A DNA stretch of 64,000 nucleotides from Macrococcus capreoli. Lineage in GTDB: Bacteria > Bacillota > Bacilli > Staphylococcales > Staphylococcaceae. Where the stretch lies: positions 1 to 64,000 of the forward strand of contig NZ_JAOTIS010000010.1 of assembly GCF_025628935.1 (NCBI RefSeq). Direction: 5' to 3'. Each line of letters begins with the position of its first letter. The first letter of the stretch is position 1. The translations under genes and the position numbers were made by a program. A model generated the notes under the pieces. It did no database searches and was not told where the DNA came from. It was given only the letters and a program-made list of their open reading frames with translations. Positions 27,194 to 37,154 of the stretch are shown in pieces.

Positions 27194-27562
27194 CTATTCA
27201 CTTTGGTGACAGCCTCTCACATTTGATAATAACAGGATTTCATACTGTATATTGCGTTTTTCCTCTTCTAAGTTTAACAATAATGCTTCAATTTCATCAA
27301 TATCATTATCCAGCGCATTAATTTTATTAATTAAAGGCAGTCGATTATTCTTTAAATGTTCAGTCGGTTTAATTTCATGTGTTTCAAGCTCTGTTTGTAT
27401 TTTCACTTTCTCATGAGTCAGTTGCTGAATTTCGTTCTGTTTCACATTTTTCAATCCATTAATATCCGCTAGACGTTTATAAGCAGATGCCGTTTTAAAA
27501 TACATAAAATTCTGTATGCATGTTTTTACTGTGTTGTTTAAATATTGTTTTATTGTTTGCAT
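27194..27562 (-). CDS. vraU: VraU-like protein, first gene of the vra operon
   Basis: The 122-residue soluble protein is helical, with a long coiled-coil region (about 35-115; LEEEKRNIQYEILLL) and a basic N-terminus. I assign vraU by its position upstream of vraT, not by a known domain. I prefer the ATG at 27562, seven bases after GAGG, over the ATG at 27568, which is one base from it. The function in S. aureus is undefined. No membrane segment is present. Confidence 0.65.
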   Translation of the reverse strand: MQTIKQYLNNTVKTCIQNFMYFKTASAYKRLADINGLKNVKQNEIQQLTHEKVKIQTELETHEIKPTEHLKNNRLPLINKINALDNDIDEIEALLLNLEEEKRNIQYEILLLSNVRGCHQSE

Positions 27563-27593
27563 AACCATACCTCACAATGATTGTAGTCTATAC

Positions 27594-27622
27594 ATTATAA
27601 AAAAATTCCACGGACTGTGTAA
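27594..27622 (-). promoter_or_regulatory. Possible vra operon promoter inside the map terminator tract
   Basis: TATAAT (27594-27599) sits 32 bp before the vraU start on the minus strand. A weak -35 TTACAC (27617-27622) is 17 bp upstream, inside the loop of the preceding terminator. A weak -35 would fit a promoter that needs VraR, but that is inference. Confidence 0.35.
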
Positions 27623-27635
27623 GCGTCCGTGGAAT
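27605..27635 (-). terminator. Terminator of map
   Basis: ATTCCACGGAC and GTCCGTGGAAT arms flank a 9-nt loop and are followed on the minus strand by seven T. It separates map from the vra operon. Confidence 0.88.
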
Positions 27636-27664
27636 GATTATTGACTACAACTAAAGTTGTATGA

Positions 27665-28438
<774 letters not shown>

Positions 28439-28595
28439 TTAAATTTGTAATTAATAAATGATACTAGAAAATATTAACTATCAATTGCACTTAATGTATT
28501 GATTATTTTTCATATTAACAATATCATATATTCGTCACTGTATATTATAACAAAGATTATGCAGTATACTACTTTTAAAAAATTGGGTTGATATT

Positions 28596-29591
28596 ATGAA
28601 AATAAAATGGACGAAAAAAATAATCGGTGCACGTACGATTAAAACAGGTTTAGCAACATTTCTAACAGCATTGATTTGTCAGTTATTTCACTTGCCGCCT
28701 ATCTTTGCAGTAATCACATCGATTGTGTCGATTGAACCGACTGCCCGTGCATCGCTCAAAAAAGCATTTGTCAGATTTCCAGCTTCTATACTCGGTGCAT
28801 TTATTGCCGTGATGAGTACCTACTTCTTAGGTGAGTCACCGCTCAGCTTCAGTATTGCTGCAACACTTACGCTATACATTTGTTATCAATTAAAGTTATA
28901 TGACGGCATGCTTGTCGCAAGTCTTACTGCGGTAGCGATGGTACCGAATATTCATCAGGACTTTGCGTTTAATTTCTTTTCACGTTTAGCAACAACAACA
29001 ATCGGGTTATCAACTGCAACGATTGTGAATTTCTTTGTACTACCTCCAAAATATCATACACAAATTGCCAGCTTAATGGATATATTAGAAACGAAGTTAA
29101 TGAACATGCTGATTCAACGTTCATCTGAAATCAATGCGGATTTAGCAGATTTAAGCGGTACTCTTCCGATGATGGAACAAACAAATAAACTTATCGCTAA
29201 AATTGATACATTGCTTGCATATGAAAAAGAAGAAATGCATTTCCACAAAAATTTAGAAGTCGAATATGAGTTGACACGATTACGCCATCGTCTTGATGTC
29301 AATCGTTTAATTCAACTCCATATTAATCATATGATTCTTATTCCGAATGGTACTGAGTTTATTATGACGAATGATGAGAAAGATGCAGTGAATCAACTAA
29401 TGCAAGCTTTCAAATCGTTTGGTGAAGATAGATCTTATGTGCCAGACAAACCTTCACTCAGTTTACTGAAAAATAGCGTTAAACATTTAACTGAGTTTGA
29501 TAATAATCAGATGAAGAGTCATTATATTTACGAACTGTTAATGATTAACCGACTCCTGAGTAATCATCCTAACAAAAAGAAACAGGTCTGA
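28596..29591 (+). CDS. FUSC/aromatic acid exporter family protein (second paralogue)
   Basis: The 331-residue protein begins KWTKKIIGARTIKTGLATF and has about five or six membrane segments in residues 15-150, then a helical cytosolic domain. It is a paralogue of the protein at 3372-4457 (shared GAR-IKTG start and LPPKY/F motif near residue 150) but about 30 residues shorter. The substrate is unknown. It is monocistronic between map and scdA. Confidence 0.8.
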   Translation: MKIKWTKKIIGARTIKTGLATFLTALICQLFHLPPIFAVITSIVSIEPTARASLKKAFVRFPASILGAFIAVMSTYFLGESPLSFSIAATLTLYICYQLKLYDGMLVASLTAVAMVPNIHQDFAFNFFSRLATTTIGLSTATIVNFFVLPPKYHTQIASLMDILETKLMNMLIQRSSEINADLADLSGTLPMMEQTNKLIAKIDTLLAYEKEEMHFHKNLEVEYELTRLRHRLDVNRLIQLHINHMILIPNGTEFIMTNDEKDAVNQLMQAFKSFGEDRSYVPDKPSLSLLKNSVKHLTEFDNNQMKSHYIYELLMINRLLSNHPNKKKQV

Positions 29592-29616
29592 AATTCAAAA
29601 CTTTCAGCCTGTTTCT
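29578..29616. terminator. Terminator after the second FUSC gene
   Basis: GAAACAGG-CTGAAA and TTTCAG-CCTGTTTC form a bulged hairpin, followed by a T-run. It overlaps the end of the coding region. Confidence 0.8.
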
Positions 29617-29671
29617 TTTTTATTTCTTTTTTATTCATTCTTTTTATTCTTTTTCAATTTTATTCTATTTG

Positions 29672-30349
29672 TTATTTAATACGCTCAAACAACACATTGT
29701 TTTCTAAATGCACATGTTGGAAAGTGTCACGTTCCAGCATTGCTAATCGTTGATATACGACTCTAAATGTACCACACGCATCCATTGGTGGTGTAAAGTC
29801 ATTCGTAATTTCACGCATGCGTTTTAAGATATTTCCTGCTCCGTCATGTTCTGTTTCAAGTTCAACGATATGAGGTGCAAGCTCAGCTTTCAATGCTTCT
29901 GTTGGATTGTTAGTATAGTCAATCACTAATGGGAATACATTCTCATCTTCATCTTTTGTATGAGCTAATAATTCATCGCGAAGTTTCATCGTTAATTCTT
30001 TTAATTCTAATAAATGTGGATGATTATCTCCATGTACTTTAGCTACTTTCGTAACATAAGGCATTAAATTTTTAAATTCTTCTGCAAGAGGTTTATGGAA
30101 TTTATTCTGAATGTAATTGATAAGTGCCGCATTGTCTAAATATTGTACGTCTAAAGTACTTTCACTACCGTTATCCAGTGCATTAATTTCTTCTAATAAT
30201 TCATCAAGCGGCTTGCTTTTCTCGTTAATTGCTTCTTCAAGTGGAATGTTGCCTCCACAACAAAAGTCAATTCTATTACTTCTGAAAATATCCGCTGATT
30301 TTGGTGATTGTTTAACGATATCTGAAACGAGCATGTCTTTCGTAATCAT
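29672..30349 (-). CDS. scdA: Iron-sulfur cluster repair protein ScdA (RIC, di-iron)
   Basis: ScdA repairs Fe-S clusters damaged by nitric oxide or peroxide. The 225-residue protein has the N-terminal ScdA_N domain with FCCGG (about 28-32) and a hemerythrin-like C-terminal part with di-iron ligands: HGDNHP, HTKDEDENVFP, ETEHDGAG and QHVHLENNVLF. The length is typical. The ATG has GGAGG upstream. The radical-SAM gene lies 80 bp upstream on the same strand, so both may be expressed together. Confidence 0.93.
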   Translation of the reverse strand: MITKDMLVSDIVKQSPKSADIFRSNRIDFCCGGNIPLEEAINEKSKPLDELLEEINALDNGSESTLDVQYLDNAALINYIQNKFHKPLAEEFKNLMPYVTKVAKVHGDNHPHLLELKELTMKLRDELLAHTKDEDENVFPLVIDYTNNPTEALKAELAPHIVELETEHDGAGNILKRMREITNDFTPPMDACGTFRVVYQRLAMLERDTFQHVHLENNVLFERIK

Positions 30350-30430
30350 AATTATTTCCTCCGTTTTTTTATTTAATTACTCTAATAAATTGTTTCAACC
30401 TTTTTATTATTTATTCATTATTTCATAATA

Positions 30431-31564
30431 CTAATTCGCTTGTTTTAATTTTCTTTGAAGCTGTATCCATTGTTTCGGTTGATATACACAATACGGTTCT
30501 GATTCCATATAGTCTCCAGTTACCGCATATGCACGACTTCTTGAGCCACCACATACATATCTAAATTCACACATACCGCATTTCCCTTTAAATAAATCAG
30601 GATTGCGTAAATTTTGTAAGATTGGTGAGTTAACGTAAATATCGCTCAATGGCTTTTCTCGAATGTTTCCACATGAAACAGGCAGTAAACCACTAGGGTA
30701 AACGTGACCTAAATGCGACACGAATACGAAGCCATTACCATCGTTCACACCTTTTGGCGCACGGCCTAAACCGTCGATTGTATTAATATCCATCGTCGTT
30801 AAACTATCTTCATACTTAATGGCATCGAATGTTCCTGATTTCTTCATTTCACGAATTTGTTCTTGTAACACGACGCGACGATAGTGTTGCGCAGACGTTG
30901 TCTTAATACCAAATGAAGCAGTTTTACGCAGTTTGTTTAAGAATCGGAAGACTTCTTCATGTTGAGCTGGTGTAACCATATCGCTTTCTTTTCCTCGGCC
31001 TGTTGGTACTAAGAAGAAGACTGACCACAGTACACACCCTAAATCTTCTACCATTTGAGCCATTTCTTCTAAATAATCGATATTATATCTACTGATAACC
31101 GTGTTAATTTGTAGCGGCATCTTTAATGCTTTTAAATATTGAATTGCGTTCATCGTTAAATCAAAGCTGCCTTCTGTTCCTCGGAAGTGATCATGAATTT
31201 GTTTGTTCGGGCCATCTATACTGAAAGCCCAACGAGAAAGTCCAACCTCTTTCGCACGTTGCATATTCTCTTTTGTGACATTAGGTGTAGCACTCGGTGT
31301 CATTGAAACACGTACACCACGATTAACTGCGTAAGCTGCAAGCTCAAATATATCTTCACGCATTAATGGGTCTCCACCCGTGAAGACTAACATCGGGCCA
31401 TCCATTTGGGCGATATCATCAATCAAAGCCTTACCTTCATCCGTTGACAACTCATATGGATTACGATTAACTTGTGCTTCTGCTCTGCAATGCAGGCAAT
31501 GTAATTCACAAGCACGTGTGACTTCCCATATGACGATAAATGGTTTCTCGTTATAATCTATCAT
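30431..31564 (-). CDS. Radical SAM/SPASM domain protein
   Basis: The 377-residue protein has the radical SAM cluster site C-x3-C-x2-C in CELHCLHC (about 19-26), the SAM motif FTGGDP (about 60-65), and a C-terminal SPASM domain with auxiliary-cluster cysteines in GKCGMCEFRYVCGGSRSRA and a final PYC. It resembles the TIGR04053-type and AhbD/NirJ-like proteins that act on haem or peptides; the substrate is unknown. It precedes scdA by 80 bp. An array of hairpins lies in its upstream region. Confidence 0.83.
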   Translation of the reverse strand: MIDYNEKPFIVIWEVTRACELHCLHCRAEAQVNRNPYELSTDEGKALIDDIAQMDGPMLVFTGGDPLMREDIFELAAYAVNRGVRVSMTPSATPNVTKENMQRAKEVGLSRWAFSIDGPNKQIHDHFRGTEGSFDLTMNAIQYLKALKMPLQINTVISRYNIDYLEEMAQMVEDLGCVLWSVFFLVPTGRGKESDMVTPAQHEEVFRFLNKLRKTASFGIKTTSAQHYRRVVLQEQIREMKKSGTFDAIKYEDSLTTMDINTIDGLGRAPKGVNDGNGFVFVSHLGHVYPSGLLPVSCGNIREKPLSDIYVNSPILQNLRNPDLFKGKCGMCEFRYVCGGSRSRAYAVTGDYMESEPYCVYQPKQWIQLQRKLKQAN

Positions 31565-31660
31565 CCATAACCCTCCTCGTAACTTATACGTTGATTATAC
31601 ACTTAAAAGATATATTTTAAATACATCTTTAAAAGAATTTGATATTTTGTCACATAAAAT

Positions 31661-31768
31661 TGGCACGAAATTTATTTGTTTCGTGCCAAAACTATGGATT
31701 TGGCACACTCTTCTTAATTTTCGTGCCAAAATCATAAAAATGGCACGATTCTTATAAAAACCGTGCCA
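31661..31768. repeat. Array of three 28-bp hairpins with 40-bp period
   Basis: TGGCAC and GTGCCA bound three stem-loops at 31661-31688, 31701-31728 and 31741-31768. Starts are exactly 40 bp apart and the 12-bp spacers differ in sequence. The first stem is 10 bp (TGGCACGAAA/TTTCGTGCCA), the second 6 bp and the third 7 bp. The half-sites between hairpins can also pair, for example GTGCCAAA with TTTGGCAC (31683-31706). The array lies between the gatD stop and the radical-SAM start. Confidence 0.9.
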
Positions 31769-31786
31769 ATAAATAAATTCTATATT

Positions 31787-32515
31787 TTATTTCTTCTCTT
31801 CCATCAATCGCTTTACTATCACTTGCTTCGCCGCTTCTTCCACTCGGTTGTCTAACTGAACGTCAGGAAAGTCCATTCCAATACGCTCACAAGATTGTCT
31901 TAGTAAGTAATCCGTAATTTCATGGTTCTTCGGTAAAATCGGTCCATGTAAATACGTACCTAACAAATTCTTATAATGAATGCCTTCTTTTTTATCTGTA
32001 TCATTATTGCCGTAACCACTTACTACACGACCTAACGTATTGTAATCATGATATGTTCTGCCGCCATGATTCTCAAACCCTACAATTTGACCAAATGTTT
32101 CAGATTCAATCACGATATTCCCAGTTAATCTATCTTTCTTAGATTCTGTATAGAAGTCTAATATGTGCAGACCTTTCAACTCATTACCGTCAGGTGTCAC
32201 ATATTTCTCACCTAGGAACTGATATCCTCCACAAATCGTCAGCGCTGGCATTCCGTCTTCAATCGCTGCTTTAAAGTCATCTTTTACACGGAACAAGTCA
32301 TCTGTAGCAATCTTCTGCTCACGGTCACTACCTCCACCGATAAATAATATATCGGCATCACTAATTTTAATGCCTTGTGTTGTGTTTACATCTGTCACCT
32401 TCACTTCTAAACCACGCCATTTCGCACGTTGTTTCAAAGCGATAATATTTCCGATATCACCATATAAATTCAATTTATCCGGCATAAAGTGGAAAATTTC
32501 GATGGGTCTATTCAT
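31787..32515 (-). CDS. gatD: Lipid II isoglutaminyl synthase, glutamine amidotransferase subunit GatD
   Basis: GatD supplies ammonia from glutamine to MurT for amidation of D-Glu in lipid II. The 242-residue class-I-type amidotransferase has the nucleophile Cys in [12 protein letters not shown] (about 94) and the catalytic His in [12 protein letters not shown]. The start at 32515 follows AAGGAGG and overlaps the murT stop by eight bases, so the two subunits are translationally coupled. The substrate-binding [17 protein letters not shown] segment is at the N-terminus. Confidence 0.94.
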   Translation of the reverse strand: MNRPIEIFHFMPDKLNLYGDIGNIIALKQRAKWRGLEVKVTDVNTTQGIKISDADILFIGGGSDREQKIATDDLFRVKDDFKAAIEDGMPALTICGGYQFLGEKYVTPDGNELKGLHILDFYTESKKDRLTGNIVIESETFGQIVGFENHGGRTYHDYNTLGRVVSGYGNNDTDKKEGIHYKNLLGTYLHGPILPKNHEITDYLLRQSCERIGMDFPDVQLDNRVEEAAKQVIVKRLMEEKK

Positions 32516-33827
32516 GTCCTTTACCTCCTTCAAAAAAAGCATTTAACGCTTGGTGCATCGGTTCGAGCGATGTGTAGTTCGGAATACACACCGTATATTC
32601 AGGTCGTTTAAGGATTGTTGCCGTTGCTTCTTTAATATTCTGATTCACTTCAATTTGTGCATCAATTTCTGCGTATTTCAAACGTAATGCAATTTCTTCA
32701 GCACGATTCCCAGTACACATTATATACGGGATATTTTGACGTGTGAGCTTCTCGAAATCCGCATCCCAAATCCAAGAAATATCGCGGCCATCAGCACCGT
32801 TATCATTTAAAGAAATAATATAAGATTTCTCACCTTGAATCTTTTCACCTACTGATAAACTTGCATTAAGTCCTGCTGGATTCTTCGCTAAGTTAATAAT
32901 CGCTTGTTTCTCACCTTTAACAATGTTCTGCATGCGTCCATTATCACTAGCATAAGTTAAGAAACCTTTTTCGATGGATTTGTCATTTAACCCTAACTCA
33001 CGTAATACTGCATATGCCGCAATAATATTAAATACGTTAAAGTCCCCGGCAATCTTCATATTAAACGTATGTCCATTAATCGTCGGATTTAAAAACGGCG
33101 TTTCAGTTAAAGCTTCAACTTCGTATTTCGGTGTATTTCGGTTAAATCCACATGAACATGTGTAATGCCCGATTTGATTGTAATGTATCCAGTCATATTG
33201 CAGCATCTTCCCACAATTCGGACAATATTTACTTTCAATCATCGTACTTTCTTCAAAATCATGTATATGATCTTTCATGCCGTAATACGTTACATTATTA
33301 CTTGCAATCTTTAAACGTGAAACGAATGGATCATCAGCATTTAAAATCAGCTCAATCCCTTTACCTTTAATATGGTCTGCAATTCTATCAACTAAAATAT
33401 CAATTTCCCCAAAACGGTCCATCTGATCTCGGAAGAAATTTGTAAACACCATTTTTGTTGGCGTCATTTCATTTAACACACGCGGAATTGACCCTTCATC
33501 AATCTCAATGATGGCAAGTTTCGTATCTTTAGAAGATTGTACGATAAAGCTTGATGTAATACCTGCAGCCATGTTCGCACCTTCTGTATTATGAATAATT
33601 TTAATATTATTTTGTTTTAATGTATGTCCGATTAAATTACTTGTCGTTGTTTTTCCGTTCGTTCCAGAAATAAACACAACCTCTTCGACTTCAGCACTTA
33701 ATTTTCGTAAGATTTGTGGATCTATTTTACGTGCAATCTGACCCGGTAAATCTGTACCACGTTTACCTGCCATAATGCTTAAACGTCGCGCGGCTTTCGC
33801 CATATTTTTAGCAGCAAATTTTTTCAT
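32508..33827 (-). CDS. murT: Lipid II isoglutaminyl synthase, ligase subunit MurT
   Basis: MurT is a Mur-ligase homologue that, with GatD, amidates the second residue of the stem peptide. The 439-residue protein has the ATP loop SGTNGKTTT (about 54-62), the central Mur domain and a Cys4 zinc ribbon [10 protein letters not shown]...CSCGF (about 205-230) that is specific to MurT. The C-terminal domain (about 310-439) binds GatD. The ATG has AGGAGG upstream. The pair is conserved next to ftnA in staphylococci. Confidence 0.95.
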   Translation of the reverse strand: MKKFAAKNMAKAARRLSIMAGKRGTDLPGQIARKIDPQILRKLSAEVEEVVFISGTNGKTTTSNLIGHTLKQNNIKIIHNTEGANMAAGITSSFIVQSSKDTKLAIIEIDEGSIPRVLNEMTPTKMVFTNFFRDQMDRFGEIDILVDRIADHIKGKGIELILNADDPFVSRLKIASNNVTYYGMKDHIHDFEESTMIESKYCPNCGKMLQYDWIHYNQIGHYTCSCGFNRNTPKYEVEALTETPFLNPTINGHTFNMKIAGDFNVFNIIAAYAVLRELGLNDKSIEKGFLTYASDNGRMQNIVKGEKQAIINLAKNPAGLNASLSVGEKIQGEKSYIISLNDNGADGRDISWIWDADFEKLTRQNIPYIMCTGNRAEEIALRLKYAEIDAQIEVNQNIKEATATILKRPEYTVCIPNYTSLEPMHQALNAFFEGGKGHE

Positions 33828-34005
33828 AGTAACCTCCTATAATTAACACTTTATTATAGCATTACATTAATTTTTCTCATAAATATTTGTAGCTATTTTT
33901 ATAAATATGATACACTTTCAACAATCTAACAATTATATTATATAATTATGTTATTCACTCTCATTGTATTATAATGGAATTATCTTAATCAATGGAGGGA
34001 TTATC

Positions 34006-34506
34006 ATGCTTTCTCAAGAATTAACAGCAGCACTTAATAAACAGATGAATGATGAATTTGCAGCAGCTCATGCTTATATGGCAATGGCAGCATATTGCGC
34101 TGCAGAGAGTTACGACGGCTTTGCGCATTTCTATGAACAACAAGCAGCAGAAGAAAGATTTCATGGTACAAAGATTTATAACTATTTAAATGATCGTGAT
34201 CAACATGCGAAGTTCACAGAAATTCCTGCACCTAAAACAGATTTTACAAGTGTACTGGATACTTTCGAATCAGGCCTGGCACAAGAACAGCAAGTGACAT
34301 CGAGTTTCTATCACTTAGCTGATATCGCAAGAAATGATAATGAATACTCAACGATTTCTTTCTTAAATTGGTTCCTGGATGAACAAGTTGAAGAAGAAGC
34401 CATGTTCAAGAAACACATCGATTATATTAAACGCATTAAAGATGATGCTAACGCACTTTATCTTTACGAGAAAGAATTGGGTGCACGTACATTTAATGAA
34501 GCGTAA
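34006..34506 (+). CDS. ftnA: Ferritin FtnA
   Basis: Ferritin stores iron as a 24-mer. The 166-residue four-helix bundle has ferroxidase-site residues E17, E50 and H53 in [18 protein letters not shown] and [10 protein letters not shown], and [11 protein letters not shown] near residue 127. The start at 34006 follows GGAGGG; the frame extends further upstream without a ribosome binding site. In S. aureus ftnA is controlled by PerR; an AT-rich region precedes it here but I see no convincing Per box. Nearby feoAB and Fur box suggest an iron-related neighbourhood. Confidence 0.93.
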   Translation: MLSQELTAALNKQMNDEFAAAHAYMAMAAYCAAESYDGFAHFYEQQAAEERFHGTKIYNYLNDRDQHAKFTEIPAPKTDFTSVLDTFESGLAQEQQVTSSFYHLADIARNDNEYSTISFLNWFLDEQVEEEAMFKKHIDYIKRIKDDANALYLYEKELGARTFNEA

Positions 34507-34520
34507 ACTAATTAGCTATC

Positions 34521-34552
34521 AACACGGTAATAAATGAATTACCGTGTTTTTT
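34521..34552 (+). terminator. Terminator of ftnA
   Basis: AACACGGTAAT and ATTACCGTGTT arms flank a 6-nt loop and are followed by a T-rich tail. Confidence 0.9.
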
Positions 34553-34581
34553 ATTTTGTCGAAAAAAAGGGCATTCCCTAC

Positions 34582-34610
34582 TTGTTTATGTATAATTTAA
34601 GTGATATTCT
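34582..34610 (+). promoter_or_regulatory. Possible feoA promoter
   Basis: TTGTTT (34582-34587) and TATTCT (34605-34610) with a 17-bp spacer lie just upstream of the Fur box. Another TATAAT (34591-34596) lacks a good -35, so the exact promoter is unsure. Confidence 0.35.
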
Positions 34611-34619
34611 ATACGTAAA

Positions 34620-34634
34620 TGATAATCAATATCA
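34620..34634. promoter_or_regulatory. Fur box upstream of feoAB
   Basis: TGATAATCAATATCA matches the 7-1-7 Fur box TGATAATnATTATCA at all but one fixed position, 25 bp before the feoA start. It places the ferrous iron transporter under Fur control. Confidence 0.8.
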
Positions 34635-34658
34635 ATTAAATGAAGAAGGTGTCTTTCA

Positions 34659-34895
34659 ATGGTACATATCGCCAACGCTACACTTGGGCGTACATATAAA
34701 ATTAAATCGATGATCTTTGATAACCCGATGGTCATGCATCGCTTACATGCGCTAGGATTTACTGAAGGCAGCGAAATCAAAGTACGTCAAAAGAGTTTAT
34801 TTAAAGGCCCCTGCACTTTAGATATTAATGGTCAACACGTATGCATTCGAAATTGTGATGCGTGTAAGATCTTACTGGAGCAAATCAATGAGTAG
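34659..34895 (+). CDS. feoA: Ferrous iron transport protein A
   Basis: FeoA is the small SH3-like cytosolic partner of FeoB. The 78-residue protein has the family pattern [18 protein letters not shown] (about 30-47) and ends with a Cys-containing strand ([17 protein letters not shown]). The ATG at 34659 has AAGAAGGTG upstream, and a Fur box lies just before it. It overlaps feoB by eight bases. Confidence 0.92.
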   Translation: MVHIANATLGRTYKIKSMIFDNPMVMHRLHALGFTEGSEIKVRQKSLFKGPCTLDINGQHVCIRNCDACKILLEQINE

Positions 34896-36882
34896 TCAGT
34901 CATTTTGTATATTAGGTAACCCAAACGTTGGGAAAACGTCGCTATTCAATTCACTTACCGGCAGTTATGAATATGTAGGGAACTGGAGCGGTGTTACTGT
35001 AGAGAAAAAGGTTGGTAAACTTAAAAGTAATGCAGGACAATTGATTGATTTACCAGGAATTTATGATTTGTTACCACTGTCAAAAGATGAAACAGTAGTA
35101 ACAAATTTTTTATTGAATGAGCACTTTAATGGCATGATTAATATTATCGATGCAGCTCAACTGAAACGTAATTTATTGTTAACGATTCAGTTGATGGAAT
35201 ACGGTGCGCCGATGATGATTGGATTAAACATGGTCGATGTTGCAACGAAACGTGGTATTAATATTAATATTGATTTATTAATGAGAAAGCTGAAGACGCC
35301 TATTATTCCTGTAATTGCACGTACTGGACGTGGCTCATCTGAGGTGTTACACGCTTTAGGCGATACGCTATCACAAAATCGCCCATTGAAAATTACATAC
35401 GACAGTCAAGTTGAACAAGCCATTTCAGAAGTAATTCAATTATTACCGAATGATTTACCGCTCGCCAATAAACATTACCGCTTCTTAGCGATTCAATATT
35501 TGTTGAATAATCCATCTGTTGAAAGTTATTTACCTGAAGCAACGTTATCGCAGTTATTGCCAATTAGAACGCACCTTGAATCTCAGCTTGTTACAAGCTT
35601 AAAAACGAGTATTCATCAAACCCGTGTTGCATATATTGAGCAATTAGTTGATGGTGTAATCACATATCCGAATGAAGAGAAGCAGTTTTTAACTGAACGT
35701 TTAGATAAGATTGTCACGCATAATATTTTCGGTATTCCAATTTTCTTATTTTTAATGTGGCTTATCTTCCAGACGACGTTCACATGGATTGGTACCCCAC
35801 TATCTGATCAACTTGATGCATTCTTTGCTGGACCATTAACGGACACTGCAAAATCAATCATGCAGCAAATGGGTATCGTACCGTTCTTACAAGATTTAGT
35901 GACTGACGGTGTTATTGCTGGGGTTGGTGGCGTTCTTGTCTTCGTCCCTCAAATATTAGTGCTATTCTTCTTCATTTCGTTACTTGAAGATTCAGGGTAC
36001 ATGGCGCGTATTGCAGTCATTATGGATAGAGTGATGGAAGTATTCGGTTTAAATGGTAAGTCATTTATACCGATGATCATCGGTTTCGGTTGTAACGTAC
36101 CTGGCATTATGGCGGCGCGTAGTATCGAAGAAGAGAAAGAACGTCTGACAACAATACTCATTGCCCCATTTATGTCGTGTTCAGCGCGTTTGCCGGTATA
36201 TGCATTATTTGCAGGCGTATTCTTTAAAGAGAACCAGGCACTCGTTGTCCTTAGTTTATATGTGATTGGTATTGTCGTTGCTTTACTTGTAAGTTTAATA
36301 TTATCTAAGACTGTTCTGAAGAATGATACATCGATCTTTATCGTTGAATTACCACCATACCGTTTACCGTCATTAAAGACGTTATGGAGAAGTACATGGG
36401 AAAAAGGTAAAGGTTTCGTTAAAAAAGCAGGGACATTCATCTTCGGCGGTTCAGTGTTAATCTGGTTACTGAACTATGCAGGCCCTGGTGGATTTGGAGT
36501 GGATATTGAAAATAGCTTCTTAGCGATGATTGGTGGCGCAATTGCGCCATTCCTAGTCCCTTTAGGCTTTAGTTCATGGCAGGCAGGCGCAACGCTAATA
36601 CCAGGATTTTTAGCGAAAGAAGTTGTCGTAAGCGCGATGGCGATTATATATGCCGTAAAAGATGATGCGTTAGTATCAATGATTCATCATCAATTTACAC
36701 CACTTTCAGCGTATGCATTTATGTTATTTATATTGCTCTACATTCCATGTTTATCTACAGTTGCTGCGATAAGAAAAGAAACTTCTTCATGGAAATGGAC
36801 ATTCGTCGCGACTGCATATCCACTAGCAACAGCGTATATATTAACGATGCTCGTTTACCAAATTGGAAGATTATTTATATAG
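34888..36882 (+). CDS. feoB: Ferrous iron transporter FeoB
   Basis: FeoB imports Fe2+ through the membrane with a GTP-binding regulatory domain. The 664-residue protein starts with the G-domain: G1 GNPNVGKT (10-17), the switch region and G3 DLPGIYDL, and G4 in NMVD. The membrane half has eight or more helices with the two Gate motifs: [13 protein letters not shown] (about 410) and a second near the C-terminus. The start at 34888 overlaps feoA by eight bases. A 57-residue Cys-rich protein follows. Confidence 0.95.
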   Translation: MSSQSFCILGNPNVGKTSLFNSLTGSYEYVGNWSGVTVEKKVGKLKSNAGQLIDLPGIYDLLPLSKDETVVTNFLLNEHFNGMINIIDAAQLKRNLLLTIQLMEYGAPMMIGLNMVDVATKRGININIDLLMRKLKTPIIPVIARTGRGSSEVLHALGDTLSQNRPLKITYDSQVEQAISEVIQLLPNDLPLANKHYRFLAIQYLLNNPSVESYLPEATLSQLLPIRTHLESQLVTSLKTSIHQTRVAYIEQLVDGVITYPNEEKQFLTERLDKIVTHNIFGIPIFLFLMWLIFQTTFTWIGTPLSDQLDAFFAGPLTDTAKSIMQQMGIVPFLQDLVTDGVIAGVGGVLVFVPQILVLFFFISLLEDSGYMARIAVIMDRVMEVFGLNGKSFIPMIIGFGCNVPGIMAARSIEEEKERLTTILIAPFMSCSARLPVYALFAGVFFKENQALVVLSLYVIGIVVALLVSLILSKTVLKNDTSIFIVELPPYRLPSLKTLWRSTWEKGKGFVKKAGTFIFGGSVLIWLLNYAGPGGFGVDIENSFLAMIGGAIAPFLVPLGFSSWQAGATLIPGFLAKEVVVSAMAIIYAVKDDALVSMIHHQFTPLSAYAFMLFILLYIPCLSTVAAIRKETSSWKWTFVATAYPLATAYILTMLVYQIGRLFI

Positions 36883-36893
36883 GAGGTTGAATT

Positions 36894-37067
36894 ATGGCAT
36901 TATTTTTTAATATATTATTATTTGCATTAATCTTTGGCTATGCATTCTACACTTTATATAAATTCTTCAAGAAGTCTAAAGCTGGTAAATGTAATAGTTG
37001 TGACTTAAACGATAATTGTGGGTGCGATACATTACATCAAATAGATTTTGATAACATAAAGAAATAG
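36894..37067 (+). CDS. FeoB-associated Cys-rich membrane protein (57 residues)
   Basis: The short protein starts MALFFNILLFALIFGYAFYT, a single membrane helix, then a basic stretch and a cluster of four cysteines in CNSCDLNDNCGC. AGGAGG precedes the ATG, only 11 bp after feoB. This is the FeoB-associated small protein family found in place of FeoC in Firmicutes. The cysteines may bind iron or a Fe-S cluster; that is inference. Confidence 0.85.
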   Translation: MALFFNILLFALIFGYAFYTLYKFFKKSKAGKCNSCDLNDNCGCDTLHQIDFDNIKK

Positions 37068-37073
37068 AGAACA

Positions 37074-37100
37074 AAAATGAGTGCGAAGTGCACTCATTTT
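37074..37100 (+). terminator. Terminator of the feo operon
   Basis: AAAATGAGTGC and GCACTCATTTT arms flank a 5-nt loop, followed by T-rich sequence. Confidence 0.88.
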
Positions 37101-37154
37101 TATTTTGACATTAAACATGATAAAATACGTTAAATCTAAAAAAGAGGGATGTTT

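Noticed and set aside
31661-31690. Sigma-54 promoter, because TGGCACG resembles a -24 box
   Set aside because: The -12 GC is absent after the correct spacing, and staphylococcal relatives lack sigma-54. The match is due to the hairpin half-site.
31661-31768. CRISPR-like array
   Set aside because: The units are hairpins with only the 6-bp ends shared; unit interiors differ, spacers are 12 bp, and there are no cas genes. It is not a CRISPR.
33931-33947. AATTATAT-T-ATATAATT palindrome upstream of ftnA as Per or Fur box
   Set aside because: It is symmetric, but the sequence is almost pure A/T in an AT-rich gap and matches the Per box poorly. I do not claim an operator.
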